Below, piece after piece: positions 6,964-16,308 of a stretch of 64,000 bases of DNA. The notes beneath the pieces are model-generated. The model searched no databases, was not told the origin of the DNA, and worked only from the letters and a program-made list of their open reading frames with translations. Positions within the stretch are counted from its first letter, which is position 1, and each line of letters starts with the position of its first letter. A program made the position numbers and the translations under genes. Source of the stretch: Williamsia sp. CHRR-6 (lineage in GTDB: Bacteria; Actinomycetota; Actinomycetes; Mycobacteriales; Mycobacteriaceae); NCBI RefSeq assembly GCF_018474015.1, contig NZ_JAHCSG010000001.1, forward strand, positions 434,001 through 498,000. The letters are read 5' to 3'.

Positions 6964-8187
6964 TCAGGCCGACGGGCGCGCTCCCGCGCTCCACGCGTAG
7001 GGCAGGTCCTCGCCGTTGAGCACGTGTGCACCCACCGACTGCAGCTTGTAGATCAGCGGGTTGTGCACCGAGATCGTGCGAGCGTTGCGCCAGTGGCGAT
7101 CCAGGCGCAGGCGCTCGGAGACGATGGAAGCCCCACCCACCTCGAACAGGTGGCTGGTGGCCGCCACCACCTGATCGATGACGGTTGCCTGGGCACGCGC
7201 GGCCGCCAACTCGGCGGTGTCGAGCAGGGCGTCGTCGAAGGAACCACGCGCCTGCGCGTCATCGAGCGCAGCATCCAGGGTGTCGGCGACGGCCAGCACG
7301 GTGGCCCGTGCGGTGAACGCCACGCTGGACAGTCGCCCGATCACCTGTTGTACCAACGGATCGTGGCGCGGCAGGTCAGCAACGGCATGGGTATAGCTGC
7401 GTGTGCGGTCACGGACCCAGGCTGCGGTGTCATCGGTGGCGCGCTGGGCGATCCCGGCCAGCACGGCGAGTTGTACCAGCTGCAGATAGGACGTCCCGTA
7501 GGTGCGGCCGGGCGCACCGTATCCCGGCCCGAGTACCCGATCGGCGGGCACCGCCACATCGCTGAACTCGGTGGTGCCCGAGGCGGTGAGTCGTTGACCG
7601 AAGCCGTCCCAGTCATCATGCTGGGTCACCCCGGGCGCATCGCCGTCGACCAGGACACCCACCCGTTCGCCGTCCCGATCAGCGGCGACCAGGATGTGGT
7701 CGGCATACAGGCTGCCGGTGCTGTAGTACTTGGTTCCGTTGAGCCGCAACGCATCGTCGGTTCCGGTCAACGTCGTGCGGTAGCGATCCACCGCACCCAC
7801 GCCGGGTTCGGTGATCGCGTTGCCGACCAGCCGACCCTCGGCGACCGCACGCAACCACTGCTCGCGCGATCGCGAGTCGGTGCTCAGCCGCTGATCCTCG
7901 ACGAACGACCAGTGCACTCGAAGTGCCTGCGGCAGATTCGATTCCGCCGCCGCCAGATCGATCAGCAGCGAGAACAACTGACGCACCGACGCGCCATACC
8001 CACCGAACTCCACCGGCACCCGCAGGGCACCGAACTTGGCTTCGCGGAGAAGCGCCACCTCGTCGAAGGCGAGGCGACGATCGATCTCGCGGTCTACGGC
8101 GCCCTGGGCGATCTGCGCGAACACGGGCGCGAAGACCGCGGTGAGATCGGCGTCGGAGTAGGTCTGAGCGGCAGAAGAAGTAGTCAC
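6964..8187 (-). CDS. Acyl-CoA-dehydrogenase-fold flavin monooxygenase (DszC/SfnB-like)
   Basis: About 407 residues with the acyl-CoA dehydrogenase fold: N-terminal helical part (FGALRVPVEFGGYGAS), flavin-binding beta domain (GNAITEPGVG, then LNGTKYYSTGSLYADHILVAA) and C-terminal helices (ATSHLFEVGGAS, LDRHWRNARTISVHNP). The HWRNARTISVHNP end is typical of the DszC/SfnB group, which are FMNH2-dependent monooxygenases of sulfur compounds and other substrates, rather than true beta-oxidation enzymes. I chose the GTG at 8187; an upstream GTG at 8259 would add a less conserved stretch. It is divergent from the luciferase-like gene at 8313. No flavin reductase lies nearby, so it must use a shared one. 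Confidence 0.8.
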   Translation of the reverse strand: MTTSSAAQTYSDADLTAVFAPVFAQIAQGAVDREIDRRLAFDEVALLREAKFGALRVPVEFGGYGASVRQLFSLLIDLAAAESNLPQALRVHWSFVEDQRLSTDSRSREQWLRAVAEGRLVGNAITEPGVGAVDRYRTTLTGTDDALRLNGTKYYSTGSLYADHILVAADRDGERVGVLVDGDAPGVTQHDDWDGFGQRLTASGTTEFSDVAVPADRVLGPGYGAPGRTYGTSYLQLVQLAVLAGIAQRATDDTAAWVRDRTRSYTHAVADLPRHDPLVQQVIGRLSSVAFTARATVLAVADTLDAALDDAQARGSFDDALLDTAELAAARAQATVIDQVVAATSHLFEVGGASIVSERLRLDRHWRNARTISVHNPLIYKLQSVGAHVLNGEDLPYAWSAGARPSA

Positions 8188-8312
8188 CGCGTCAGTCTGT
8201 GCTCGCGACCCGAGACCGACGAGGGTTGCGATCAAGGCAGGTCCAAATGGTCCGAGCACGACACCCGGCCGGACTTCGGCGCACCCCGGCGCCGGGGCGA
8301 TAGCGTTGCCTC

Positions 8313-9176
8313 ATGCGCTACGGCATCTGCATCCTGCCTGAACACCGCTGGTCGACGGCGCGGCCGAACTGGCAGCGGGCCGAGCAGCTCGGCTTCCACC
8401 ACGCCTGGACATACGACCATGTCGTGTGGGGCGGTCTGCCCGAGTCGCGCTGGTACGCCGCCACTCCCACGCTGACCGCCGCCGCCTTGGCCACCTCCAC
8501 GATCAAGCTCGGAATGTTCGTCGCCTCACCCAACTTTCGCCACCCGACGCCGTTCGCGCGTGAATTACAAACCCTCGCCGACGTCTCCGGCGACCGCTTG
8601 CTGATCGGGCTCGGCGCCGGCGGCGATCCCGACGCGGCCATCCTCGGCGAGCCCGGTCTGCCTCCCGGTCGCCGGGTGGATCGATTGCAGGAGTTCACCG
8701 AGTTGCTCGACCGGGTGTTGCGCGAGGATCACGTCACCGTGGCCGGTGACTACTTCGCCACCACCGACATGCGACTGAATTCTGAGCCCATTCGTCCACA
8801 GAACCCGTTTCTACTCGCCGGTAATGGACCACGCTCCGTCCGATTCGCCGCACGCCACGGCGACGGCTGGATCACCACCGGGCCTCGATCGGACACCGCG
8901 AGCGAATGGTTCGCGGCGGTGACCGCAGCGAGCACAATCCTCGACGAGGAGCTGGCCGCGGCCCAACGTTCCCGAGCCGACTTCCCCACCTAAGTCAGCC
9001 TCGACTCCGGGCCCGCGAATTCCCTTGCCGGCAAACAACAATTCATCGACATGACCGGCCGCGCCGAAGAGCTCGGCTTCAGTGATGTGATCTGCCACTG
9101 GCCCCGCGACACCGAGCCGTATCGCGCCAGGCTCGACGTCCTCGACGAGGTGGCCGCTGAGGTCCTCGGGAGCTGA
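8313..9176 (+). pseudogene. Luciferase-like (LLM) F420-type oxidoreductase with an in-frame stop
   Basis: The first 226 codons encode a typical LLM-class barrel: MRYGICILPEHRW start, AEQLGFHHAWTYDHV, FRHPTPFARELQTLADVSG, LIGLGAGGDPDA. A TAA at 8991 interrupts the frame, but the same frame continues with VSLDSGP, then LAGKQQFIDMTGRAEELGF and SDVICHWPRDTEPY to a natural TGA at 9174. The continuation is family-like, so one nonsense change (for example from a Tyr codon) or a read error explains it. If real, the product lacks the last barrel strand and helix and is probably inactive. Relatives use F420 or flavin to oxidise diverse substrates. Confidence 0.75.
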
Positions 9177-9415
9177 GATCGATCGGGTTGCACCGCAACC
9201 CATACTGGAATTCACCCGTGAGCGGGTTGACACGGATCACCGCGACCTGTTGACTGTTCCTCGGTACAAGTTTTTGTGTTCGATTGTCGCTCGCAAGAAT
9301 TTACACGCGAGCGCGTCGGGACCATTCCAGGATCTCCTTCGCACCCGTTGTGGACGCACCCGAGAAGTCGCACACGGTGACCTCTCGACCATCACGTAAC
9401 AAAAGGAAATCTCCC
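9177..9415 (+). promoter_or_regulatory. Upstream region and leader of the cold-shock gene
   Basis: The region starts with a perfect hairpin, GGGTTGC at 9185 and GCAACCC ending at 9201, without a T run. TTGACA at 9227 and TTGACT at 9250 are possible -35 boxes. An AT-richer stretch with a T run (9271-9275) follows, then a leader of more than 100 bases, which is common for cold-shock genes. No protein was found here. Confidence 0.4.
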
Positions 9416-9619
9416 ATGACTCAGGGAACTGTCAAGTGGTTCAACGCTGACAAGGGCTTCGGCTTCATCACCCCCGACGACGGCGGCAAGGATGTCTTCG
9501 TCCACTACAGCGAGATCCAGGGCGGCGGATTCCGCAGCCTCAACGAGAACGATCGCGTGAGCTTCGAGACCGAGCAGGGTGCCAAGGGCCCGCAGGCCGT
9601 CGGCGTCAACGCCATCTGA
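9416..9619 (+). CDS. cspA: Cold-shock protein (CspA family)
   Basis: 67 residues covering the whole single cold-shock domain: [15 protein letters not shown] contains RNP-1 and DVFVHYSEI contains RNP-2, followed by [19 protein letters not shown]. These proteins bind single-stranded RNA and DNA and melt RNA structure at low temperature; the actinobacterial copies are often constitutively high. The start is fixed by AAAAGGAAAT just upstream. A strong terminator follows 20 bases after the stop codon, so the gene is monocistronic. Confidence 0.97.
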   Translation: MTQGTVKWFNADKGFGFITPDDGGKDVFVHYSEIQGGGFRSLNENDRVSFETEQGAKGPQAVGVNAI

Positions 9620-9637
9620 GCCTCGTCTCACCCGTAG

Positions 9638-9683
9638 CAACCCCGCAGCAGCCGGTGACGGCAGCTGCGGGGTTGTTCGTTTT
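9638..9683 (+). terminator. Rho-independent terminator of the cold-shock gene
   Basis: A 12-bp perfect stem (CAACCCCGCAGC at 9638, GCTGCGGGGTTG ending at 9675) is followed by GTTTT. Confidence 0.9.
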
Positions 9684-9835
9684 CATTCGAATGCTGCCGC
9701 CGACAAAGGTTTTCGGTCTGCTTGTACGCGACCGGTCGGATCAGGGTCGATGCCGACCATCCCCAGATCCCCGGTGTGCACAGTGACTCGATCACTCGCG
9801 TGGACTCCGCTGACATGCGCGGTACGGTCGTGGTG

Positions 9836-12022
9836 ATGAGCAGCCCAGCACCGCAGCCCGCCGCCGACACCGGCGGCGAACCCACCACAGTCACCCCCAC
9901 CCCCGTCGCGGCCCCCTGCGCCGATGGGGCCGGGCTGCCGGCGTCGTGGACATCGCAGCGAGCGCGGACCGCCGATGCGGTGATCGTCGCGCTGGCCGGT
10001 CGCGACGCCGGCCTGCGGGCCGACCAACGGGTCGCCGTGGCGGCGCTCAGCGACCCTGGTGCGCGGGTCCTCGTCGTGCAGGCGACCGGATGGGGCAAGT
10101 CTGCGGTCTACTGGGCGGCCACCGCGATCCGGCGGTCCGAGGGGGCCGGGCCCACCCTGATCGTGTCTCCGCTGCTGTCGTTGATGCGCGATCAGGTGGC
10201 CGCAGCGCAGCGCGCCGGGCTGCGTGCGGCCACCGTGAACTCGTCGAACATCGATGACTGGTCGGCGATCGAAGCCGATCTACGATCCGGTGACCTCGAT
10301 GTGCTGCTGGTGTCTCCCGAGCGACTGGCCAACCCTGGTTTCGGACGGCGAGTCCTCGACTCGTTGCGAGACCGGTTGGGCCTGTTGGTGATCGATGAGG
10401 CACACGCCATCTCCGACTGGGGCCACGACTTCCGCCCCGACTACCGTCGAGTGGCCGACGTCCTGGCCGGGGTCGACACCTCGCTGTCGGTCCTGGCCAC
10501 CACCGCGACCGCCAACGCGCGTGTCAGCGCCGATGTGGCCGCGCAACTCGGCTCGGCCACCCTGGTGTTGCGCGGGCCGCTGGCGCGGCGATCGTTGCAG
10601 CTCAACGTGATCGAGGCGATGAGCCCCATCCAACGCTACGGCTGGGTGATCGACCATCTGCCGACGCTGCCGGGATCGGGGATCGTCTACGTGCTGACCG
10701 TCGCCGATGCGGGACGGCTCGTGGACGCCATCACAGCGGTACACGGCGACCAGGTCTCGGTGGCCGCCTACACCGGCCAGCTCGACGCACAGGTACGCCA
10801 CGAGCTCGAAGACCGATTGCGCGACAACGACATCAAGGCGTTGGTCGCCACCTCGGCCCTGGGGATGGGCTACGACAAACCTGACCTCGGATTCGTGGTG
10901 CACGTCGGTTCGCCCCCCTCGCCGGTGTCCTACTACCAGCAAGTCGGACGTGCCGGACGGGCGATCGACCACGCGGTCGTGGCCTTGCTCCCCTCTCCCG
11001 CCGACGCGGGGATCTGGGACCATTTCGCCACCGCAACCATCCCCGATCCCGATCAGATGGCCCGAGTACTAGACCACATCACCGCCGCCGACGAACCGTC
11101 GTCGGCGATCGCGATCGAGGCGGCCACCGGCATCCGGCGCACCCGCGTGGAGTTGATGCTCAAACAGTTGGCGGTCGACGGCGCCCTCGATCGGGTCGAG
11201 GGCGGCTGGACGTCGACCGGGGTTCCCTGGCATCACGACGCCGAGCACTACGCGGGCATCATCGCCACCCGCAAGCGTGAGGCCGACATCATGCGCGCAT
11301 ACACCCGTGGCGAGCGCTGCCTGATGGCACTGTTGGTCGAATCGCTCGACGACCCCGACGCAGCGCCATGCGGCCGCTGCTCGGTCTGCCGGGGCACGTT
11401 GTCCGACGGTATGACCCAACGCCCCCGGGACGACACGGTGCGCACCGCAGCGGCCGCCCTCCGCAGCGGCGCCGTGGTGCTCGAACCGCGAAAGATGTGG
11501 CCTGGAGGCACATTCGGGACCAGGGGTCGCATCCCGCCCGATCAGGCCGCCGACCCTGGACGCGTACTCATCCACGCCGACGCCCCCGAATGGATCGACA
11601 CGCTGACCGCGGCCCGCTCCGGCGACTCCGCCGCGGTCGACGAGATCGCCCGCGCAGCGGTGTCGGTCCTCAGTCAGTGGCGGGCGACCTGGAGCACCCG
11701 GCCCGATATCGTGGTCTCACTGACACTCACGCCGAGTCCGCTGGGTCCGGCGGTGGCCGAGCATCTGGCCACGGTCGGCAAACTCGCACGCGCCACCCTC
11801 GAAGTGAACACCGAGGGTTCACCAGGACGACAGTCCTCGGGCGCCGACGAAGCCACGTTCTGGCGATCGGCACTGCACGCTTCGCCGGATGTCGCGGGCA
11901 GTTGTGTTCTGCTGGTTGTGGATTCGACCTCCACCGGCTGGCCCACCACAATCGCCGCCGCCCTGTTGCGATCGGCAGGTGCACACGCGGTGCTCCCTCT
12001 GGTTATCCACCGCCCTGCCTGA
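9836..12022 (+). CDS. RecQ-family ATP-dependent DNA helicase
   Basis: 728 residues from the ATG at 9836. Motifs seen: Walker A QATGWGKS (about 82-89), TLIVSPLLSLMRDQ, LLVSPERL, DEAH box LLVIDEAHAISDWGHDFRP (about 187-190), SVLATTATAN, and in the second RecA lobe GIVYVLTVADAG, TSALGMGYDKPDLGFVVH and YYQQVGRAGR. A RecQ zinc-type cluster follows (RCLMALLVESL then CGRCSVC). The last 200 residues are not RecQ-like; VLLVVDSTSTGWPTTIAAALLRSAGA resembles a phosphoribosyltransferase-type fold, an arrangement found in some actinobacterial RecQ-like helicases. No HRDC domain is evident. The role is 3'-5' unwinding in repair and recombination. The first 40 residues are low-complexity and the start could be at another codon. 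Confidence 0.9.
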   Translation: MSSPAPQPAADTGGEPTTVTPTPVAAPCADGAGLPASWTSQRARTADAVIVALAGRDAGLRADQRVAVAALSDPGARVLVVQATGWGKSAVYWAATAIRRSEGAGPTLIVSPLLSLMRDQVAAAQRAGLRAATVNSSNIDDWSAIEADLRSGDLDVLLVSPERLANPGFGRRVLDSLRDRLGLLVIDEAHAISDWGHDFRPDYRRVADVLAGVDTSLSVLATTATANARVSADVAAQLGSATLVLRGPLARRSLQLNVIEAMSPIQRYGWVIDHLPTLPGSGIVYVLTVADAGRLVDAITAVHGDQVSVAAYTGQLDAQVRHELEDRLRDNDIKALVATSALGMGYDKPDLGFVVHVGSPPSPVSYYQQVGRAGRAIDHAVVALLPSPADAGIWDHFATATIPDPDQMARVLDHITAADEPSSAIAIEAATGIRRTRVELMLKQLAVDGALDRVEGGWTSTGVPWHHDAEHYAGIIATRKREADIMRAYTRGERCLMALLVESLDDPDAAPCGRCSVCRGTLSDGMTQRPRDDTVRTAAAALRSGAVVLEPRKMWPGGTFGTRGRIPPDQAADPGRVLIHADAPEWIDTLTAARSGDSAAVDEIARAAVSVLSQWRATWSTRPDIVVSLTLTPSPLGPAVAEHLATVGKLARATLEVNTEGSPGRQSSGADEATFWRSALHASPDVAGSCVLLVVDSTSTGWPTTIAAALLRSAGAHAVLPLVIHRPA

Positions 12023-12027
12023 GCAAG

Positions 12028-13116
12028 CTATCGACGCCACGCGCCTCGGCGGTACTGCGGACGGTAGGGCGCATCGTCGGGGTGCAGACCCAGTGTGTGC
12101 GCGGCCCGCAGCGGCCAGCCGGGTTCGCGCAGGGCTGCACGTGCGAGCAGCACCGCGTCGGCCAGTCCGGTGGACACGATGGTCTCGGCCTGTGCCGGTT
12201 CAGTGATGAGTCCGACTGCCGCCGTGGCGATCTTGGCGTCGCGCCGAATGGTCTCGGCCGCCGCCACCTGATAGCCGGGGCCGATCGGGATGTCAGCCAA
12301 CACGTTTCCGCCACTGGAGACGTCGACCAGATCCACGCCGTGCTCGCCCAGCACGGTTGCGAGTTCGACACTGTCGGCGACCGTCCACCCGCCATCGGTC
12401 CAGTCGGTGGCCGAGATCCGGACGAACAGTGGTTTCTCATCCGGCCACACATCGCGAACCGCATCGACGGTTTCTATGAGTAGTCGGGTACGGCCGGCGA
12501 AATCGCCTCCGTAGCCGTCGGTTCGCACGTTCGACAGCGGAGAGTAGAACTGGTGGAACAGATAGCCGTGCGCGGCGTGGATCTCCACCACGTCGAACCC
12601 AGCGGAATCGGCACGTCGAGCGGCCTCGGCGAATTCTCCTACCAGCTCGGCGATCTCGGGTTCGGTGAGCTCACGCGGCGGGTCGAAGCCCTCGAAGGCG
12701 ATGGCTGAGGGTGCCACCGTCGACCAGCCACCTTCGGCCACCGACACAGTTCCGGTTCGCGGGTCGAACGGAGAGTGGTTGGAGGCCTTGCGTCCGGCGT
12801 GGGCGAGCTGAATCCCGATGGCCGAGTCCTGGGCGTGGACGAAATCGGTGATCCGCCGCCAGGCCGCGACCTGCTCGTCGTTCCAGATTCCGGTGTCATG
12901 CGGGGTGATCCGACCATCGGGGCGTACTGCGGAGGCCTCGGCGATCAGCAGCCCGAACCCGCCGATCGCAAACGAGCCCAGATGAGCCAGATGCCAATCG
13001 GTGGCAACGCCGTCGCCGTCGAAGCAGCTGTACTGACACATCGGCGACAGCCAGATGCGGTTGTCGATGGTGAGATCGCGAATCGTGATGGGCTCGAACA
13101 GATGTGGTTTGGTCAC
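12028..13116 (-). CDS. Old yellow enzyme family NADH:flavin oxidoreductase (YqjM/XenA-like)
   Basis: About 362 residues of FMN-binding TIM barrel. Seen: LFEPITIRDLTIDNRIWLSPMCQYSC start (Cys of the YqjM type), IGIQLAHAGRKAS, EIHAAHGYLFHQFYSPLSN (the substrate-binding His/His and catalytic Tyr region), NVRTDGYGG, DVSSGG and LADAVLLARAALREP for phosphate binding. Such enzymes reduce activated alkenes or nitro compounds with NAD(P)H. The GTG at 13116 is chosen because family homology starts there; the longer frame to 13260 would overlap the divergent Nudix gene. It converges with the RecQ gene, 5 bases apart. Confidence 0.88.
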   Translation of the reverse strand: MTKPHLFEPITIRDLTIDNRIWLSPMCQYSCFDGDGVATDWHLAHLGSFAIGGFGLLIAEASAVRPDGRITPHDTGIWNDEQVAAWRRITDFVHAQDSAIGIQLAHAGRKASNHSPFDPRTGTVSVAEGGWSTVAPSAIAFEGFDPPRELTEPEIAELVGEFAEAARRADSAGFDVVEIHAAHGYLFHQFYSPLSNVRTDGYGGDFAGRTRLLIETVDAVRDVWPDEKPLFVRISATDWTDGGWTVADSVELATVLGEHGVDLVDVSSGGNVLADIPIGPGYQVAAAETIRRDAKIATAAVGLITEPAQAETIVSTGLADAVLLARAALREPGWPLRAAHTLGLHPDDAPYRPQYRRGAWRR

Positions 13117-13219
13117 GCCTATGGGCAACTCGTTACGACGGCACCGCATTCCCGCGTCGGCTGCGCGAGCCGTCGGCGACGGAATCGACATCGCGCGGTG
13201 CGGCGATACGCTGAGCCTC

Positions 13220-13696
13220 GTGCCGACTCCGGATTTCATCCTCGAACTGCGTGCCACCATCGGTCACGCCCCGTTGTGGCTGTCGGGAGTGACCGCAGTG
13301 GTCGAGCACGACAATCGGGTACTGCTGGTCCGGCGGGCCGACAACGGCGAATGGACACCGGTCACCGGGATCATCGATCCCGGCGAGCAGCCCGCAGACG
13401 CGGCCGTACGCGAGACCGCCGAGGAGACCGGGGTGCGCGCCGTCCCCGTCCGCCTGGCCGGAGTCGGGGTGACCCCGGTGGTCACCTACGACAACGGCGA
13501 CGTGACCCAATATCTGGATCTCACCTTCCGAATGCGTTGGCTGGCAGGTGATCCCGTCGTCGGCGATGACGAGAACACCGAATGCCGATGGTTCCCAATC
13601 GAGACGTTGCCGCCGATGTCTGCCCACATGCGCGACCGGATCGACACCGCGTTGAGTGACGATCCAGCCGCGCACTTCACTGTCACCCGACGGTGA
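13220..13696 (+). CDS. Nudix hydrolase
   Basis: 158 residues. The Nudix box is complete: GIIDPGEQPADAAVRETAEE followed by TG (consensus GX5EX7REUXEEXGU). The N-terminal VTAVVEHDNRVLLVRRADNGEW and the C-terminal ECRWFPIETLP are typical of MutT-like hydrolases that cleave nucleoside diphosphate derivatives; the substrate cannot be told from the sequence. The GTG at 13220 gives a start close to the domain. It is divergent from the old yellow enzyme gene and converges with the mycolyltransferase-like gene, 4 bases apart. Confidence 0.9.
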   Translation: MPTPDFILELRATIGHAPLWLSGVTAVVEHDNRVLLVRRADNGEWTPVTGIIDPGEQPADAAVRETAEETGVRAVPVRLAGVGVTPVVTYDNGDVTQYLDLTFRMRWLAGDPVVGDDENTECRWFPIETLPPMSAHMRDRIDTALSDDPAAHFTVTRR

Positions 13697-13700
13697 CGGT

Positions 13701-15173
13701 TCAGCAGGTCGGCGCCCCCGAGCTGGGGATGGTGGTGACAGGGACGGTGGTCGGGGGCGTGGTGGCGCACGTCGATGCGCCGACAGAACTTGGCACCACA
13801 GTGGCCGACTGACCGGTGGCCGACTGATCGACGCCGGTAGTGGTGGTCGGCACCACGCTGCTGGGTACCGAGCCACTCGGGCTGCCCGGTGACGACGGGG
13901 TCGCCCCGGCCGGCGTCGACGCCGGCGAGCCCGAGGACGACGGCAAGCCCGAAGACGACGGCGCGGGCGCACTCGAGGACGCCGACCCGGGCTGACTCGA
14001 CTGGGCCGAACTCGACGGGCTGGTGCTCGACTGGGCCGACTGGGCCGCGCCGGCGGCAGCGATCTGCTGCGCGGTCAGGACCGTGGTCTTCTGGGTGACC
14101 GGCGGAGCCGCTTTCATCGCATCAAGGACCTTGTCACGACCAGCCTGCAGGCCCCGGTTCCAGTTGGCCCAGTTGTGGCCGCCGAAATTGGGCAGCGAGA
14201 TGGTCGAAACCCCCGCCTGCGCGCTCTGCAGCTGGAACAACACCGTCGACACCGCCGACAACACCTCCAGCAGCACTGCACTGATCCGGTCCTGGGGTGA
14301 CAGCCGCGCCATGTCCTGCGGGGTGAGAAAGCCGTTGCCCGACGAGACGATGAGCACCTGGCCGTTCTGCTTGAGCTTGTCGAGATTCTGCGACGGGTCG
14401 TTCTGCTGCCACTGGGCGCTACCGGGCGTCCCCCACATGTTGGTGATGCCGTTGGTGTAGTTCGACACCAGGCTCTGGGTGGCGAAGACACCGAGCGCCC
14501 CGAGGGGGTTGTTGATCTGGTAATACCCCGACATCGCCTGCACCACCTTGAACTGCTCAGGATGCTTCTGCGCCAACGTCACCGCCGGTCCCGCCGACAT
14601 CGAGATCCCCACGATCGCGTTGCCCGACCTTGCCACCCCGAAATTGCGCTCGAGGTAGTCAGGCAGTTCCGCGGTCAAGAAGGTCTCCTGCTTGATGGTG
14701 GTGTTGGCCGCACCCGCCCCGGCGTTCCAGTCGGTGTAGAACGAGGATGCCCCACCGACCGGCATCACCAGGGTGACGTTGGACTTGCCGTCATAGACGC
14801 GGCTGGCCTGCACATCTGTCGTCCAGGCGGAACGATCCTCACGAGCCCGCATCCCGTCCAACATGTAGACCCCGCGGGTGCTGTCGTTGGATGCGCGGAT
14901 CTGCACGATCACGGTCTTGCGCTGCGACGGTGAGTACACCTTGCAGTTCTGTACAAAGTTCCCCGACGAATCCCAGGTGCACCCCGGACGCAGGACCTCG
15001 GCATGACCGACGAGGGCGGACGCGCGGTTGCTCGTGGAGAACAACGTGGTCGCGGCGAACAACAGCACACTCAGCGACACCACGATGACCGCTGGACGCA
15101 GCACCCGAGGGTTGGACCGGAACAATCGGAACGCTGCAGTACCGCTCGGTTGCGTGTGAATGGTCCAGCTCAT
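13701..15173 (-). CDS. Antigen-85-like mycolyltransferase/esterase with Ser/Pro-rich tail
   Basis: 490 residues. Residues 1-54 hold a membrane signal (VLRPAVIVVSLSVLLFAATTLF). The alpha/beta hydrolase domain has the nucleophile motif GISMSAG (Ser about 191), the upstream VTLVMPVGGASSFYTDWN of the Ag85 type, and the His motif FGGHNWANW where Ag85 has GTHSW. This fits trehalose mycolyltransferases that load mycolates onto arabinogalactan and trehalose outside the cell. The last 115 residues are Ser/Pro/Thr-rich low complexity and end in Cys, with another Cys 24 residues earlier. The tail includes a tandem 15-bp repeat. It stands alone; the convergent Nudix gene ends 4 bases away. Confidence 0.85.
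   Translation of the reverse strand: MSWTIHTQPSGTAAFRLFRSNPRVLRPAVIVVSLSVLLFAATTLFSTSNRASALVGHAEVLRPGCTWDSSGNFVQNCKVYSPSQRKTVIVQIRASNDSTRGVYMLDGMRAREDRSAWTTDVQASRVYDGKSNVTLVMPVGGASSFYTDWNAGAGAANTTIKQETFLTAELPDYLERNFGVARSGNAIVGISMSAGPAVTLAQKHPEQFKVVQAMSGYYQINNPLGALGVFATQSLVSNYTNGITNMWGTPGSAQWQQNDPSQNLDKLKQNGQVLIVSSGNGFLTPQDMARLSPQDRISAVLLEVLSAVSTVLFQLQSAQAGVSTISLPNFGGHNWANWNRGLQAGRDKVLDAMKAAPPVTQKTTVLTAQQIAAAGAAQSAQSSTSPSSSAQSSQPGSASSSAPAPSSSGLPSSSGSPASTPAGATPSSPGSPSGSVPSSVVPTTTTGVDQSATGQSATVVPSSVGASTCATTPPTTVPVTTIPSSGAPTC
13801..13830. repeat. Two tandem 15-bp units in the mycolyltransferase tail
   Basis: GTGGCCGACTGACCG at 13801 is followed directly by GTGGCCGACTGATCG at 13816. The repeat lies in the low-complexity tail coding region. 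Confidence 0.85.
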
Positions 15174-15352
15174 GGCGGTGCCCCTTGGTGTCGGATCGGA
15201 CCCGATGCGTGGTCATGTGATCGGCGACCACGCGGTCTGCCGACTATGTCGGATTCGCGCGCCCTGACGTTACCGGGAGAAGTGTCGCCGTCGCGGCTGT
15301 GGTCCGCGCGCATCAGCCGATCACCCCAACCCGGTGTGATACCCATGAACCC

Positions 15353-16249
15353 ATGGACCGCACCGGCACACACATCGTCGAGGTCGGACCCCGCGACGGG
15401 CTGCAGAACGAGGCCACGGTGCTGTCTGTGGCGACCCGGGTCGACTTCATCAATCGCGCCGTCGCCGCCGGTCTGCGCCGCATCGAAGCAGTCAGCTTCG
15501 TCAATCCGGCCCGAGTTCCGCAGATGGCCGGAGCCGAAGACGTGATGGCCGCACTCCCCCGACGCGACGACGTCTCCTACATCGGACTGGTCCTCAACGA
15601 ACGCGGCCTCGACCGAGCACTGGCTGCCGGCGTAGACGAGGTGAACGTCGTTGTGGTGTGCAGCGACGAGTTCAGCATGCGAAACCAGGGGTGCGACGCA
15701 GCCGAAAGCGTCGCCCGTTGGGAACGGATGGCCACACACACCCGTGCGGCAGGCATCTTCACCACCGTCACCCTGGCCGTGTCATTCGGATGCCCGTTCA
15801 GCGGCGAGGTCCCCACCGACCGGGTCGTCGACATCGCTGCGCGCGTCGCAGCAGCCGGCCCCGACGAGATCGCCATCGCCGACACCATCGGCGTAGGAGT
15901 GCCCAGGCAGGTCCGGGCCATTGCCACCGGGTTGACGCGCGTCGCCCCCCACACCTCGACCAGGTGGCATTTCCACAACACCCGCAACACCGGCTACGCC
16001 AACGCGTTGACTGCGCTGGAGCACGGCGACTGCGCCCTCGACTCCAGCATCGGCGGGTTCGGCGGATGCCCGTTCGCCCCCGCAGCCACCGGCAACATCG
16101 CCACTGAAGACCTCACCTACCAGCTCGAACGCTCAGAAGTAGCCACCGGCATCGACGGGGTAGCCGTAACCGACACCGCCCGCTGGATCGGCGAACGACT
16201 GGGCTCACCGGTCACCGCGCTACTCGGCCGGGCGGGCGGCTTTCCCTAG
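15353..16249 (+). CDS. Hydroxymethylglutaryl-CoA lyase-like enzyme
   Basis: 298 residues of TIM barrel. VGPRDGLQNE at the N-terminus is the substrate/metal-binding motif of the HMGL group, HFHNTRNTGYANALTALEHG holds the metal His residues, and GGFGGCPFAPAATGN matches the HMG-CoA lyase signature with its catalytic Cys. The enzyme would cleave HMG-CoA to acetoacetate and acetyl-CoA in leucine degradation or act on a related acyl-CoA. The ATG at 15353 is chosen because the domain begins directly after; the upstream frame is not family-like. No leucine catabolism genes are adjacent. A palindrome follows the stop codon. Confidence 0.9.
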   Translation: MDRTGTHIVEVGPRDGLQNEATVLSVATRVDFINRAVAAGLRRIEAVSFVNPARVPQMAGAEDVMAALPRRDDVSYIGLVLNERGLDRALAAGVDEVNVVVVCSDEFSMRNQGCDAAESVARWERMATHTRAAGIFTTVTLAVSFGCPFSGEVPTDRVVDIAARVAAAGPDEIAIADTIGVGVPRQVRAIATGLTRVAPHTSTRWHFHNTRNTGYANALTALEHGDCALDSSIGGFGGCPFAPAATGNIATEDLTYQLERSEVATGIDGVAVTDTARWIGERLGSPVTALLGRAGGFP

Positions 16250-16252
16250 TTC

Positions 16253-16270
16253 CGTGTCCGTCCGGACACG
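16253..16270. promoter_or_regulatory. 18-bp palindrome between the lyase and SDR genes
   Basis: CGTGTCCG, a TC spacer, then CGGACACG form a perfect dyad 4 bases after the stop codon at 16249 and 38 bases before the next start. Without a T run it is more likely a protein-binding site or a weak terminator. Confidence 0.5.
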
Positions 16271-16308
16271 AGCGCGCGCAGGCCACCCCCCTCGCTACCC
16301 TCGGTGCA

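Noticed and set aside
6865-8475. 536-residue open frame on the plus strand
   Set aside because: It runs antisense to the DszC-like gene and into the luciferase-like gene in another frame, with no recognisable domain.
16246-16275. Palindrome after the HMG-CoA-lyase-like gene as a rho-independent terminator
   Set aside because: There is no T run; it was kept only as a possible binding site.
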